NCBI GenBank assembly: GCA_964428805.1
Contig: CAYRZF010000039.1
Location: 1-20,244, forward strand
Direction of reading: 5' to 3'
Source of the DNA: CAYRZF01 sp964428805
GTDB lineage: Bacteria > Methylomirabilota > Methylomirabilia > Rokubacteriales > CSP1-6
Length of the DNA stretch: 20,244 nucleotides
The notes beneath the pieces were generated by a model that was not told the origin of the DNA, searched no databases, and saw only the letters and a list, made by a program, of their open reading frames with translations. The number at the start of each line of letters is the position of its first letter. The first letter of the stretch is position 1. Both the position numbers and the translations under genes were made by a program. Shown here one piece after another: positions 12,994 to 20,192 of the stretch.

Positions 12994-14306
12994 TCGGAGT
13001 CCCCGGCCTCGCCCCCGAGCCGGGAGAAGACCAGGCCGTCGAGGAGCTTCGGGTAGAAAAAGGTGGACTTTTGCGGGAGCAGCTCCCCGGCCCGCACCAC
13101 CGCCCCGAGCTCTTCGGGGTTCGTGGGAGGGATCAGAAAGCCGGCCTGATACTCGCCTTTCCGCACGAGCGCGACCGCCTCGGCGGCATCCGCCGTGTAG
13201 TCCACGCGGCTCTGCTCGCGCAGGATCTCCTCGGTGATGCCCACGAACGGCTTGAGGAGACCCTCGTGGAGCACCGACACCGCCAGCCTGCGCCAGGCCC
13301 GGGACGTTCCCGGAGACCACGGCATAGCGTCAAAGGCCTCCGGCCGCAGGGTCAGGAGCCACCCCGGACCCTCCGCTCCCGCCACCATCGAGACGGTGAG
13401 GGCGCCGGCTCGAACCCGGGCGTCGAGCGCCTGCGTGAGGCCCACCGCTTCCGCTGCTGGATCCGACACCGCAGGGCCTCGCTCGATTTCAAACCAGCGG
13501 CCGACCCGAGCCAGGAGCGCCCCCGCCTCGAAGCCCTCGACGTTGTGGAGCAACCGATGGGTGGGGAAAATCGTCAGCCCCGGCGCCTCCAGGGCGAACA
13601 CCGCCAGCAACTTCAGGTTGGCACCGGGATGGCGGCGACGGTACTCGAGAGCCGTCTCGTAGCGGTGGTGCCCGTCGGCGATGATCAGGCGCCGTTCCGC
13701 CATGAGGGCCTGAATCCGGGCAATGGCGACCCGGTCGCTGATCCGCCAGAGCTGGTGAAGCTCGCCCTTGAGGTCCTGGGCCACCGCGAGCGGTGGCGTC
13801 TGGGGGGGCGCGGCGGCCCGCAGGAGCTCGCCCGTCGGGTCGCTCGTCAGCATGAAGATCAGGCCGGTGTCCGCCCCGGTCGCCTCGAGGTGCCGCAGCC
13901 GTTCCGCCTTGGGGCCCGCGTGCGTGCGCTCGTGCGGCAACACCACGCCCTCCGCGTATTCGGTCAGCTCGCCGAGAGCGATGAAGCCGAGGCGGCTCAG
14001 TGTCTCTCCCCCGGCCCGATAGGTCGTGAGGTACGGATAGAAGGCGGGCTCAGGGTCCCGAACGAGAAGGCCCTCGGCGATCCAGCGGTCCAGGTACTCG
14101 CGGGCCCGTCGGTGCCGGTCGTGCTCGCCGCTGTCGCCCGGCTCGGGCCGGCCCAGCGTGACGCGGACGAAGTTCCAGGGATGGAGCGCGTGGAGGGAAT
14201 CCCGGACCTCGGCATCAATCTGATCGTACGGAGGCGCGACGACGCGAGAGAGATCCGGGGCCTTGGCGGCGTTGTATCGGTAGCCCCTGAACGGCAGAAT
14301 CCTCAC
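12990..14306 (-). CDS. DUF1015 family protein
   Basis: This 438-residue protein has the DUF1015 pattern: FRGYRYNAAKAPDLSRVVAPPYDQI at 6-30, LHPWNFVRVTLGRPEPGD, VVLPHERTHAGPKAERLRHL (121-140), and the ADGHHRYETALEYR block (210-223). The paired His-His-Arg-Tyr and the His124-Glu-Arg-Thr-His set look like a catalytic or ligand pocket, but no biochemical function of the family is established to my knowledge. DUF1015 often neighbours serine-biosynthesis genes; none are here. It overlaps the KaiC-like gene and the peroxiredoxin gene by four bases each (ATGA at both ends), the tightest coupling in the operon, so it probably acts in the same process as one of them. Confidence 0.88.
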   Translation of the reverse strand: MRILPFRGYRYNAAKAPDLSRVVAPPYDQIDAEVRDSLHALHPWNFVRVTLGRPEPGDSGEHDRHRRAREYLDRWIAEGLLVRDPEPAFYPYLTTYRAGGETLSRLGFIALGELTEYAEGVVLPHERTHAGPKAERLRHLEATGADTGLIFMLTSDPTGELLRAAAPPQTPPLAVAQDLKGELHQLWRISDRVAIARIQALMAERRLIIADGHHRYETALEYRRRHPGANLKLLAVFALEAPGLTIFPTHRLLHNVEGFEAGALLARVGRWFEIERGPAVSDPAAEAVGLTQALDARVRAGALTVSMVAGAEGPGWLLTLRPEAFDAMPWSPGTSRAWRRLAVSVLHEGLLKPFVGITEEILREQSRVDYTADAAEAVALVRKGEYQAGFLIPPTNPEELGAVVRAGELLPQKSTFFYPKLLDGLVFSRLGGEAGDSE

Positions 14307-15187
14307 GTGAGCTCGATCCCCTGGGGGCCGATCCGGTATTCCGCGATCTCGTCCGACATGGCGCTGCCGCGGTGCTTGACGACGCAGACGAAGCGCCCCA
14401 CCCGCGTCCCCACGCGTTCGCTCCCCATCACGAGGATGGTGTTGGCCACCGCGCCGAGATCGCCCGCCTCGGTCTTGCGCCCGAGGAGATCCTCGATCCT
14501 GGTCTCCTCCGCCGTCACGAGCAGGAGCGTCGTGAGAGCGCGGTGATCGTACCGGTGGGCGTCGATGAACTCACGGTGCTTCCAGACAGGCAGGCAGATC
14601 TCCATGCCCAGCGTCTCCGAATCCCGGTGGATCACCTTTCGGTACAGCTCGTCGAAGAGGAAGAACTGTATCGCTTCGGCAGGATCGCTCATCGGTTCGA
14701 CGCCGTCCACCACCACGCGGCGAGACCCAGCGCCGAAGTGAAAGTAGAAGAAGGGACGGACGGTGTAGAGCGCGCGGCTATACGCGGCCTTCCAACCCCA
14801 GTCGAACTCGCGGCCGTCGGGCGTGACGACCTGATAGTCCCGAAGCCTCCCGACCCACGGGAAGGCGTCGCAGTAGAACGCCTCCATCTGTTCCCCCGGA
14901 GGGAACGGGTCCGCCATCGGAGTCACGGCGTGGGTCCAGCGGCCAAGCGACCACCCGAAGAGGCGCTGCGCGTACTCGTGATGCTGCTGTGAGTCCCCCC
15001 GGCCGTTCATATCAAACACGAGGCCCGGAGCGCCCTCCTGATACCGGCCGTGATGCGCGAAGGTGAGACCCAGGTGGGTTTTGCCGATGCCCGTGGCGCC
15101 ATAGACCACGGCGAGGGTGCCGGGGAGCAGCCCACCCCCGAGCATGGCATCCAGTTTCGGAATCGACGTGGAGACCCGCGAAGTCAT
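14303..15187 (-). CDS. KaiC/RecA-like ATPase
   Basis: Starting at the ATG at 15187, the protein has 294 residues and opens like KaiC/RadA-type ATPases: VSTSIPKLDAMLGGGLLPGTLAVVYG. The Walker A follows, GATGIGKTH (30-38), and a likely Walker B strand RRVVVDGVEP holds Asp161. A single RecA-fold core fills the chain; the C-terminal strands (TILVMGSERVGTRVGRFVCVVKHRGSAMSDEIAEYRI) match the core's last sheet. Between the Walker motifs, residues 60-155 contain aromatic-rich family-specific sequence (DWGWKAAYSRALYTVRPFFYFHFG). KaiC-like proteins hydrolyse ATP as hexamers or filaments in signalling or DNA repair. It follows the family-B polymerase gene by 46 bases and overlaps DUF1015. No strong ribosome site precedes the ATG. 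A longer frame to 15619 is antisense-like sequence inside the polymerase gene and was dropped. Confidence 0.85.
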   Translation of the reverse strand: MTSRVSTSIPKLDAMLGGGLLPGTLAVVYGATGIGKTHLGLTFAHHGRYQEGAPGLVFDMNGRGDSQQHHEYAQRLFGWSLGRWTHAVTPMADPFPPGEQMEAFYCDAFPWVGRLRDYQVVTPDGREFDWGWKAAYSRALYTVRPFFYFHFGAGSRRVVVDGVEPMSDPAEAIQFFLFDELYRKVIHRDSETLGMEICLPVWKHREFIDAHRYDHRALTTLLLVTAEETRIEDLLGRKTEAGDLGAVANTILVMGSERVGTRVGRFVCVVKHRGSAMSDEIAEYRIGPQGIELT

Positions 15188-15233
15188 GAGCGCGATTGTA
15201 CGGGGCACCGTCCGGCCGGTCAAGCGAGAGGGC

Positions 15234-17495
15234 TCAGGGGAAACCCAGCGGATCCAGCAGCGTGGCAGCGGCCTGACGGCAGAGGCTGGCGTAGAAGGAT
15301 CGGTCGTACGGGCTCGAGTCGCTGACCAGGGGGACCGCCAGCACTCGCGCCGCGGGGGCCTTCGCCCGGGCGTTGACGACGAGGTACTGCACGGACTGGC
15401 CGGGCTCGAGCCGAAGCCCTCGGGCCAGGAGCTGGCGCGCCGCCAGCACCTGAAGATCTTCCTTGACGTACTCCTCCGGGGCCATCGAGAGCCGACGGGT
15501 GACGACGAGGGCCCGCGGCGGCGCCTGGCCGGCGAGGATCCGCCCGATCTCGGCGTCCGCGACCTGCCTGGCCCGGGGCGCGAGCGCCTGAAGCGCGCGC
15601 AGGTTTTCGGCAGCGGCAAGCACCGCCAGCATCCGCTCCTGCATGGCGCTCACCAGCGGGGGCGTGTCGTCGCGCCTGAACTCGATGCCACGCGCCTTGA
15701 TTCGACCATCCTCGAATACTCCGAAGAACCGATTGGGCACGGTGGTCTGTGGCAGGAGGCGGGCCGGACAGAAGACGATCCAGCGGTACACGCCCTCCAC
15801 GCTCACCGGGATCCCGGTGTCCGCTCCGATGGCTTCCGCGAGCGCCTGGTAGTCGGCCTCCGCGGCGCCCCGGCGCTGGAGCCACAGGCAGTCGGTCAGT
15901 CCATGCAGCATCCTGAAACCGCTCGTCTCCGCCAATTCCTTGGCGCGCAGCAACGCCTCGCGCCCGAACGCGGTGATGGCCTCGTGAGCTTCGATCTTCC
16001 CGAACCGCGCGTTGTGGTACCCAAGATAGCCGAAGGAGACAACCCCGATCCACTTGAGAGCGGTCTGCCGCCGGTCCAACCTGTCGCGCTCGGGGCCGAC
16101 GCTGTTCCGCATCGCGTCCTTCAATTGCCTGCGGCGCTCCACCAGCGGACCGAGAACGCGCCTCATCAGGCCGTCACGCTGCCAACAGATGCGGTAGCCA
16201 TCCTCGGGAACGAGCACCCCGCCGCAGCAGGCGCAGTTCACCGTTTCCGGCGAGACGTTGTGGCGGACCATGATGGCCGGATACATGGAGGCGAAGTCCA
16301 GCTCGCCGACCCGCTCGTACACGCCCGGGCACGGGCGATAGACGAGCCCACCCTTGTCGGCCGTGAGCAGCGCCAGGCCCGACTTGAACGCCTCCGGCTC
16401 GCGCTTCTTCCACGGCACCAGGCCCCCCTCACGCACCACGAGGTCGAGCTGCATGGAGGTGATGGCGGTGCCGGGCGTGGTGCGCGCCATGCGCTGGACC
16501 GGGACACGGGCGAGCCGCGCCACCTCCAGCAGCCCCTCGAGACCGGTCTCCCCGTAGAAGAAAGAGGCGCGACGGTCCACGTGCCAGCGCCCGTAGAGCG
16601 GAAAGGCCGGCCCGCGGTACAGGACACGGCCGTAGGAGAGGTACGAGCGCCCGGCCCCGCCCACCGCCTGGCGCCCGGATTTCGCCACAACGGCCGCTCC
16701 GGCCCCCCTCACCTTAATCCTCTCCCCCGGTGGGGGAGAGGGCAGGGTGAGGGGCGCAGGTTCACGGTCCAACGGGAGCTCGACCCCGTGCTCGCCGGCG
16801 AGGGCCATGAGAGCGGGGATCAGCATCTCGTCTCCCCAATCGGTGAGCAGCAGATCGGGATCTTCCGACTCGAGCAGTCGGGCCAAGCGCCCGAGGAGGC
16901 TCAGAGGCGCTCGTCCGTCGAGCCGCTCCTCCCTGCCGGCGGCTCGCGCGACGAGGTCCAGCGGCGTCCCCGGCAGCCGGTACGGGATGCCGTCGGCCGG
17001 CGTCAGCTCGAGCACGCGGAGCGGCGGCAGGCAGACCGTGAGCGCCCAGGGGGAGTCGAGGGCCTCGATGGAGCGCAGCGCGCCTCCGTCGGCCTCCACG
17101 CGACATCGGGCCAGGGGGAACACCTCCCGCTCATAACAGTACCGTTGCCCGAGGGGCAGGTCGGCGTTGAAGAGCCGAACGGGACCGAGGGCACAACCGA
17201 GCTTCCGGACCAGCGGATCGAACGCCCGGGGCTCGACGACTTCGAGGCGGAGCACGGGCCCCGGGGCGAGGCTCCAGAACTCCCGGCGGCATTCGAGCGC
17301 GATCCCCGCAACGCGGCGGTCTGTTGCCAGCCGGTTTCGGACCGTCTCGAGCTCCGTGGACGTACCGCCCACGTACAGCGCCGGGCGCCAGGCATCGAGC
17401 AGGCGTATCCGGCGCCCGCCGTCTTTCGGGATCCACCAGGTCGCCATGCCCCCCGGCACGGGATACGCGTCAAAAAACCACGCTTCAAAACGCAT
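15234..17495 (-). CDS. Family-B DNA polymerase, exonuclease motifs degenerate
   Basis: The 753-residue protein has polymerase motif A ELDFASMYPAIMVRHNVSPET (Asp400), motif B LKWIGVVSFGYLGY (Lys481, Gly489-Tyr490) and motif C HGLTDCLW. In motif C the usual Asp-Thr-Asp is Leu533-Thr-Asp535, so one aspartate is replaced but the second remains. The exonuclease region is weak. ExoI D-I-E-T appears as LELT (162-165), and ExoII N-x3-F-D appears as DWGDEMLIPAL (219-229) without its Asp. Proofreading is thus unlikely. Cysteines at 421, 423, 424 and 437 may bind zinc between motifs A and B. Residues 246-265 come from a palindromic repeat. AAGG precedes the ATG at 17495. It heads the seven-gene minus-strand operon. 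Confidence 0.9.
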   Translation of the reverse strand: MRFEAWFFDAYPVPGGMATWWIPKDGGRRIRLLDAWRPALYVGGTSTELETVRNRLATDRRVAGIALECRREFWSLAPGPVLRLEVVEPRAFDPLVRKLGCALGPVRLFNADLPLGQRYCYEREVFPLARCRVEADGGALRSIEALDSPWALTVCLPPLRVLELTPADGIPYRLPGTPLDLVARAAGREERLDGRAPLSLLGRLARLLESEDPDLLLTDWGDEMLIPALMALAGEHGVELPLDREPAPLTLPSPPPGERIKVRGAGAAVVAKSGRQAVGGAGRSYLSYGRVLYRGPAFPLYGRWHVDRRASFFYGETGLEGLLEVARLARVPVQRMARTTPGTAITSMQLDLVVREGGLVPWKKREPEAFKSGLALLTADKGGLVYRPCPGVYERVGELDFASMYPAIMVRHNVSPETVNCACCGGVLVPEDGYRICWQRDGLMRRVLGPLVERRRQLKDAMRNSVGPERDRLDRRQTALKWIGVVSFGYLGYHNARFGKIEAHEAITAFGREALLRAKELAETSGFRMLHGLTDCLWLQRRGAAEADYQALAEAIGADTGIPVSVEGVYRWIVFCPARLLPQTTVPNRFFGVFEDGRIKARGIEFRRDDTPPLVSAMQERMLAVLAAAENLRALQALAPRARQVADAEIGRILAGQAPPRALVVTRRLSMAPEEYVKEDLQVLAARQLLARGLRLEPGQSVQYLVVNARAKAPAARVLAVPLVSDSSPYDRSFYASLCRQAAATLLDPLGFP
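16705..16754. repeat. Palindromic repeat copy 2, in frame inside the DNA polymerase gene
   Basis: Outer arms CCCCTCACC (16705-16713) and GGTGAGGGG (16746-16754) and inner arms CCTCTCCCCC (16719-16728) and GGGGGAGAGG (16732-16741) form the hairpin, with loop GGT and unpaired TTAAT opposite GCAG. On the minus strand it is read as PLTLPSPPPGERIKVRG, a different frame from copy 1 although the orientation is the same. It lies between the exonuclease and polymerase parts. Confidence 0.9.
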
Positions 17496-17505
17496 TTATC
17501 CTACC

Positions 17506-17533
17506 TTGACAGGACGACTCGCAACACCATACG
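17506..17533 (+). promoter_or_regulatory. Possible promoter of the GAF-HD-GYP gene
   Basis: A perfect TTGACA at 17506-17511 is followed after 16 bases by CATACG (17528-17533), which keeps only three -10 matches. Transcription would start around 17540, almost at the ATG at 17542, so the mRNA would be nearly leaderless. This agrees with the absence of a clear ribosome-binding site in the 46-base gap. Confidence 0.35.
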
Positions 17534-17541
17534 GTAGATTT

Positions 17542-19470
17542 ATGACCCATCGTCTCTTCTATTTCCAGGGCTCCGAAGCCTCGCGCCTCGTCGCGGGGTT
17601 GCCGGGGATCTACGACCGGGTGCCGCTCAGTCCCGATGACGTGGACGATCCGGAGACGGTCGGTCCCGGCGTGCTGGCGGTGGACGGGTCGGAGCGCGAG
17701 CTGGAGCTGGCCAGCCGCTTCAGGGCCACTCGGCACAACGTTGAGGTCGTGGTGCTAGCGGATCCCGCCAACCTCCCGGCGTTCCCCTCGGATCAGGTGT
17801 ACGCCTATCTGCCCAAGCCCATCTCGGTATCCATCCTTGCCAAAACCCTCGCCAATGCCTTCGCTCATATCCGACTTCTCGAGGAGCAGGAGCGCGCCCA
17901 AGTGGACCTCTCCGAGCTCGCCAGAGAGCTCAAGGAGCTCAACAACATCGGCGTCAAGCTCTCGGCCGAGCGCGACACCGACGCGCTCCTGGAGCTGATC
18001 CTGACAAAGGCCCGCGAGATCACCCGAAGCGACGCCGGCTCCCTCTACCTGGTCGAGGAAGACGAGAACGGGAATCTCCGCCTCAGGTTCAAGCTGGCCC
18101 AGAACGACAGCCTGAGCGTCCCCTTCAAGGAATTCACGCTCCCCATCAGCCACGAAAGCGTGGCCGGCCACGTGGCGCTCACCGGCGAGATCCAGAATCT
18201 GGAGGACGCGTACGCGCCGCCCCCCGGCTCCCCTTTCCAGATCAATCCGGCGTTTGACCGTCAGGTCGGGTACCGGACCAAATCCATGCTGGTGGTCCCG
18301 ATGAAGACCCAGAAGAACGAGGTCCTCGGCGTGCTCCAGCTGATCAACTGCAAACCGGACTCGGCCCGGATCCTCGCCTCACCGGCCGAGATCGAACGGA
18401 CGGTGATCCCCTTCTCCGCCCGCTACCAGGAGCTCGCGGCCTCGCTGGCCTCCCAAGCCGCCGTCGCCGTGGAGAACAGCCGGCTGTATAAAAGCATCCA
18501 GACCCTGTTCGAGGGGTTCGTCAAAGCCTCAGTCACCGCGATCGAGGCGCGAGACCCCACGACCGCCGGCCACTCGTTCCGCGTGGCGGACCTGACCACG
18601 GGGCTGGCCGAGGCCGTGGATCGTGCGGAGACCAGCCCGTTCCGGGCCATCGGGTTCACGCCCCAGGAAATGCAGGAGATCCGCTATGCCGCCATCCTCC
18701 ATGACTTCGGCAAAATCGGCGTCCGGGAAGAAGTGCTGGTGAAGGCGAAGAAGTTCTACCCGCATCACCTCGAACTCATCAAACAGCGGGCGGAACTCGT
18801 CAAGCAAGGCATCGATCTGAGGTACAGCCGGCGGAAGATCGCGTATCTGCTGGAACACGGCCGGGAGCGATTTGCCGAGCAGTTCGCGGCCGACGATGCG
18901 GAGCTGACCGCCCTCATCCAGGAGATCGACGACTACTTGAAAGCCGTGGTGATGGCCAACGAGCCTTCCGTAATGCCCGAAGATTTCGCGGCCACGATCC
19001 AGCAGATCGCTCTCAAGTCGTTCGCGGACCACCTGGGCAACCCGCGCACCCTCATCACCCCACAAGAAGCCCGGATCCTCTCGATCCCGAAGGGGAGCCT
19101 GACGGAGGAAGAGCGCGTCCAGATCGAATCCCACGTCGTCCACACCTTTCAGTTCCTGACCCAGATCCCCTGGACGAAGGAGCTCAAGCGCGTTCCCGAC
19201 ATCGCCCGGGCGCACCATGAGAAACTGAACGGCACAGGATACCCCTACGGGATGCGGGCAGACGAGATTCCGATCCAGTCGAAGATCATGATGATCTCCG
19301 ATATCTTCGACGCGCTGACCGCCGCCGACCGCCCCTACAAGAAAGCCGTGCCCCTGGACCGGGCTCTGGACATTCTCGAGTACGAAAGGAAAGCCGGCGC
19401 CCTCGACGGCGCGCTCCTGAACCTGTTCGTCGAGGCGAAGGTGTATCAGCGGGTCGCCGCCGGCACCTAA
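17542..19470 (+). CDS. Degenerate receiver-GAF-HD-GYP protein
   Basis: The ATG at 17542 gives 642 residues. Residues 1-110 resemble a receiver domain (VLAVDGS at 44-50, VVVLADP, and AYLPKPIS with Lys92), but the N-terminal acidic pair is missing (HRLFYFQGSE), so phosphorylation is doubtful. A coiled linker (108-140) leads to a GAF domain (145-315; TRSDAGSLYLVEED, KSMLVVPM, VLGVLQLIN) and an HD-GYP domain (about 320-625). The HD motif is AAILHDFGKIGV (His387/Asp388), and HHEKLNGTGYP spans 558-568, so c-di-GMP hydrolysis is expected. About 170 residues separate these motifs, roughly 120 more than in the receiver-HD-GYP protein at 4374; the extra helical region (405-520) is unusual. It is transcribed alone, divergently from the polymerase operon. 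Confidence 0.9.
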   Translation: MTHRLFYFQGSEASRLVAGLPGIYDRVPLSPDDVDDPETVGPGVLAVDGSERELELASRFRATRHNVEVVVLADPANLPAFPSDQVYAYLPKPISVSILAKTLANAFAHIRLLEEQERAQVDLSELARELKELNNIGVKLSAERDTDALLELILTKAREITRSDAGSLYLVEEDENGNLRLRFKLAQNDSLSVPFKEFTLPISHESVAGHVALTGEIQNLEDAYAPPPGSPFQINPAFDRQVGYRTKSMLVVPMKTQKNEVLGVLQLINCKPDSARILASPAEIERTVIPFSARYQELAASLASQAAVAVENSRLYKSIQTLFEGFVKASVTAIEARDPTTAGHSFRVADLTTGLAEAVDRAETSPFRAIGFTPQEMQEIRYAAILHDFGKIGVREEVLVKAKKFYPHHLELIKQRAELVKQGIDLRYSRRKIAYLLEHGRERFAEQFAADDAELTALIQEIDDYLKAVVMANEPSVMPEDFAATIQQIALKSFADHLGNPRTLITPQEARILSIPKGSLTEEERVQIESHVVHTFQFLTQIPWTKELKRVPDIARAHHEKLNGTGYPYGMRADEIPIQSKIMMISDIFDALTAADRPYKKAVPLDRALDILEYERKAGALDGALLNLFVEAKVYQRVAAGT

Positions 19471-19472
19471 CG

Positions 19473-19520
19473 CCCCTCACCCTCCCCTCTCCCCACCGGG
19501 GAGAGGATCAAGGTGAGGGG
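19473..19520. repeat. Palindromic repeat copy 3, inverted orientation, after the HD-GYP gene
   Basis: Outer arms CCCCTCACC (19473-19481) and GGTGAGGGG (19512-19520) and inner arms CCTCTCCCC (19486-19494) and GGGGAGAGG (19498-19506) form the hairpin. The five-base unpaired side (ATCAA) is on the right, so this copy is reversed relative to the others. It starts two bases after the HD-GYP stop. It could stabilise or end the transcript, but no T-tract follows. Confidence 0.9.
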
Positions 19521-19527
19521 GGCCAGG

Positions 19528-19626
19528 TCAGCCCGCGAGCAGGACGAGTAGCCCTCCCCACAAGACGATTCCCCCCACCATCGCGACCGCCGTGAAAAGA
19601 TCGGCGCCAGCGGTACTCGTCTTCAC
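19528..19626 (-). CDS. Possible 32-residue single-helix membrane peptide
   Basis: A GTG at 19626 opens a short frame ending in TGA at 19528. It has a polar start (VKTSTAGADL) and one hydrophobic helix (FTAVAMVGGIVLWGGLLVLLAG) running to the C-terminus. The hydrophobic run is cleaner than expected by chance in GC-rich DNA, but there is no good ribosome-binding site and no known family. It lies between the structured element and repeat copy 3. Confidence 0.3.
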   Translation of the reverse strand: MKTSTAGADLFTAVAMVGGIVLWGGLLVLLAG

Positions 19627-19646
19627 GTGACGAATCTCGGAGGGGG

Positions 19647-19743
19647 GCGCACCCACGCCCTTCGGGCGCGGGTACCCGCCCCTTCCGATACCTCCCCCCG
19701 GGGTTGCGCGGGCCGGGTACCCAAGCCGGAGGCTTGGGTGCGC
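19647..19743. repeat. Structured non-coding element with nested inverted repeats
   Basis: Outer arms GCGCACCCACGCC (19647-19659) and GGCTTGGGTGCGC (19731-19743) pair with one mismatch. Each arm can also form its own hairpin: ACCCACGCCC-TTC-GGGCGCGGGT (19651-19673) and ACCCAAGCC-GGA-GGCTTGGGT (19719-19739). The palindrome GGGTACCC occurs in both halves (19670, 19715). The element therefore has two mutually exclusive folds. The remaining sequence from 19744 to 19877 is GC-rich, has no convincing gene on either strand and holds nothing else I can name. Confidence 0.6.
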
Positions 19744-19877
19744 GCTCGAAGAACGGGCCGACAAAAAAGCGGCGCGGCGGCACGGAGCGGCGAGGCCGCG
19801 CGGGAAGCCTGGCGTGGGAAACCGGGACGGCCGGGGCCGCCGGCTTTCTGATCGCCGGAAACTCAATGCTCGCGTAA

Positions 19878-20156
19878 TCATGTGTGACTCCCTTCTTCGA
19901 CAAGTTCGACAAGCCGAGCCATTTGCGCCTGCAAGGCCCGGATCGCCTTCTGGTGTTCAACCAAGATCGCCATGACGACCACCTCGTAGGGATCCGTGCG
20001 GGTCGCGTAGGCTCCCTCGGCGGCGTGCATGAGCGCCGCCTGAAAACAGTCGTCCAGCGCCCCCTGATCTTCCTTCCTGAGGGCCCGCCTGAACTTGGCC
20101 CACGACGCCACCTCCTCGTGGATCGCCTGGGTGATCGGGAGGACTGTCCGCCCCAT
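19878..20156 (-). CDS. Small conserved-looking helical protein, function unknown
   Basis: This 92-residue protein begins MGRTVLPITQAIHEEVASWAKFRRALRKEDQGALDDCFQ, continues with a helical middle (AALMHAAEGAYATRTDPYEVVVMAILVEHQ) and ends in a coiled-coil-like KAIRALQAQMARLVELVEEG. The MGRT start, the W-x2-FRRALRKED segment and the ILxEHQK helix recall a small archaeal/bacterial family (I believe labelled DUF8156), but I cannot check this. All-helical makeup and length fit a small dimeric adaptor or antitoxin-like partner; no partner gene is visible next to it. The ATG at 20156 has GAGAAG just upstream. Confidence 0.65.
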   Translation of the reverse strand: MGRTVLPITQAIHEEVASWAKFRRALRKEDQGALDDCFQAALMHAAEGAYATRTDPYEVVVMAILVEHQKAIRALQAQMARLVELVEEGSHT

Positions 20157-20172
20157 TGGGACTTCTCAACCT

Positions 20173-20183
20173 CCCCTCACCCC
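20173..20183. repeat. Half-copy of the palindromic repeat
   Basis: CCCCTCACCCC matches only the left arm of the palindromic repeat and lies ten bases ahead of full copy 4. It looks like a decayed or partial copy and implies tandem insertion or deletion at this site. Confidence 0.5.
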
Positions 20184-20192
20184 ACTCATAAT

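Noticed and set aside
15117..17537. 806-codon open frame on the plus strand
   Set aside because: It lies antisense to the family-B polymerase, whose motifs are unmistakable. Its translation is rich in Arg, Gly, Pro and His with no recognisable domain; high GC makes such antisense frames common.
17496..17541. LexA/SOS box upstream of the polymerase gene
   Set aside because: No GAAC-N4-GTTC-like or CTG-N10-CAG pattern is convincing in the 46-base gap, so damage control of the operon cannot be claimed from sequence.
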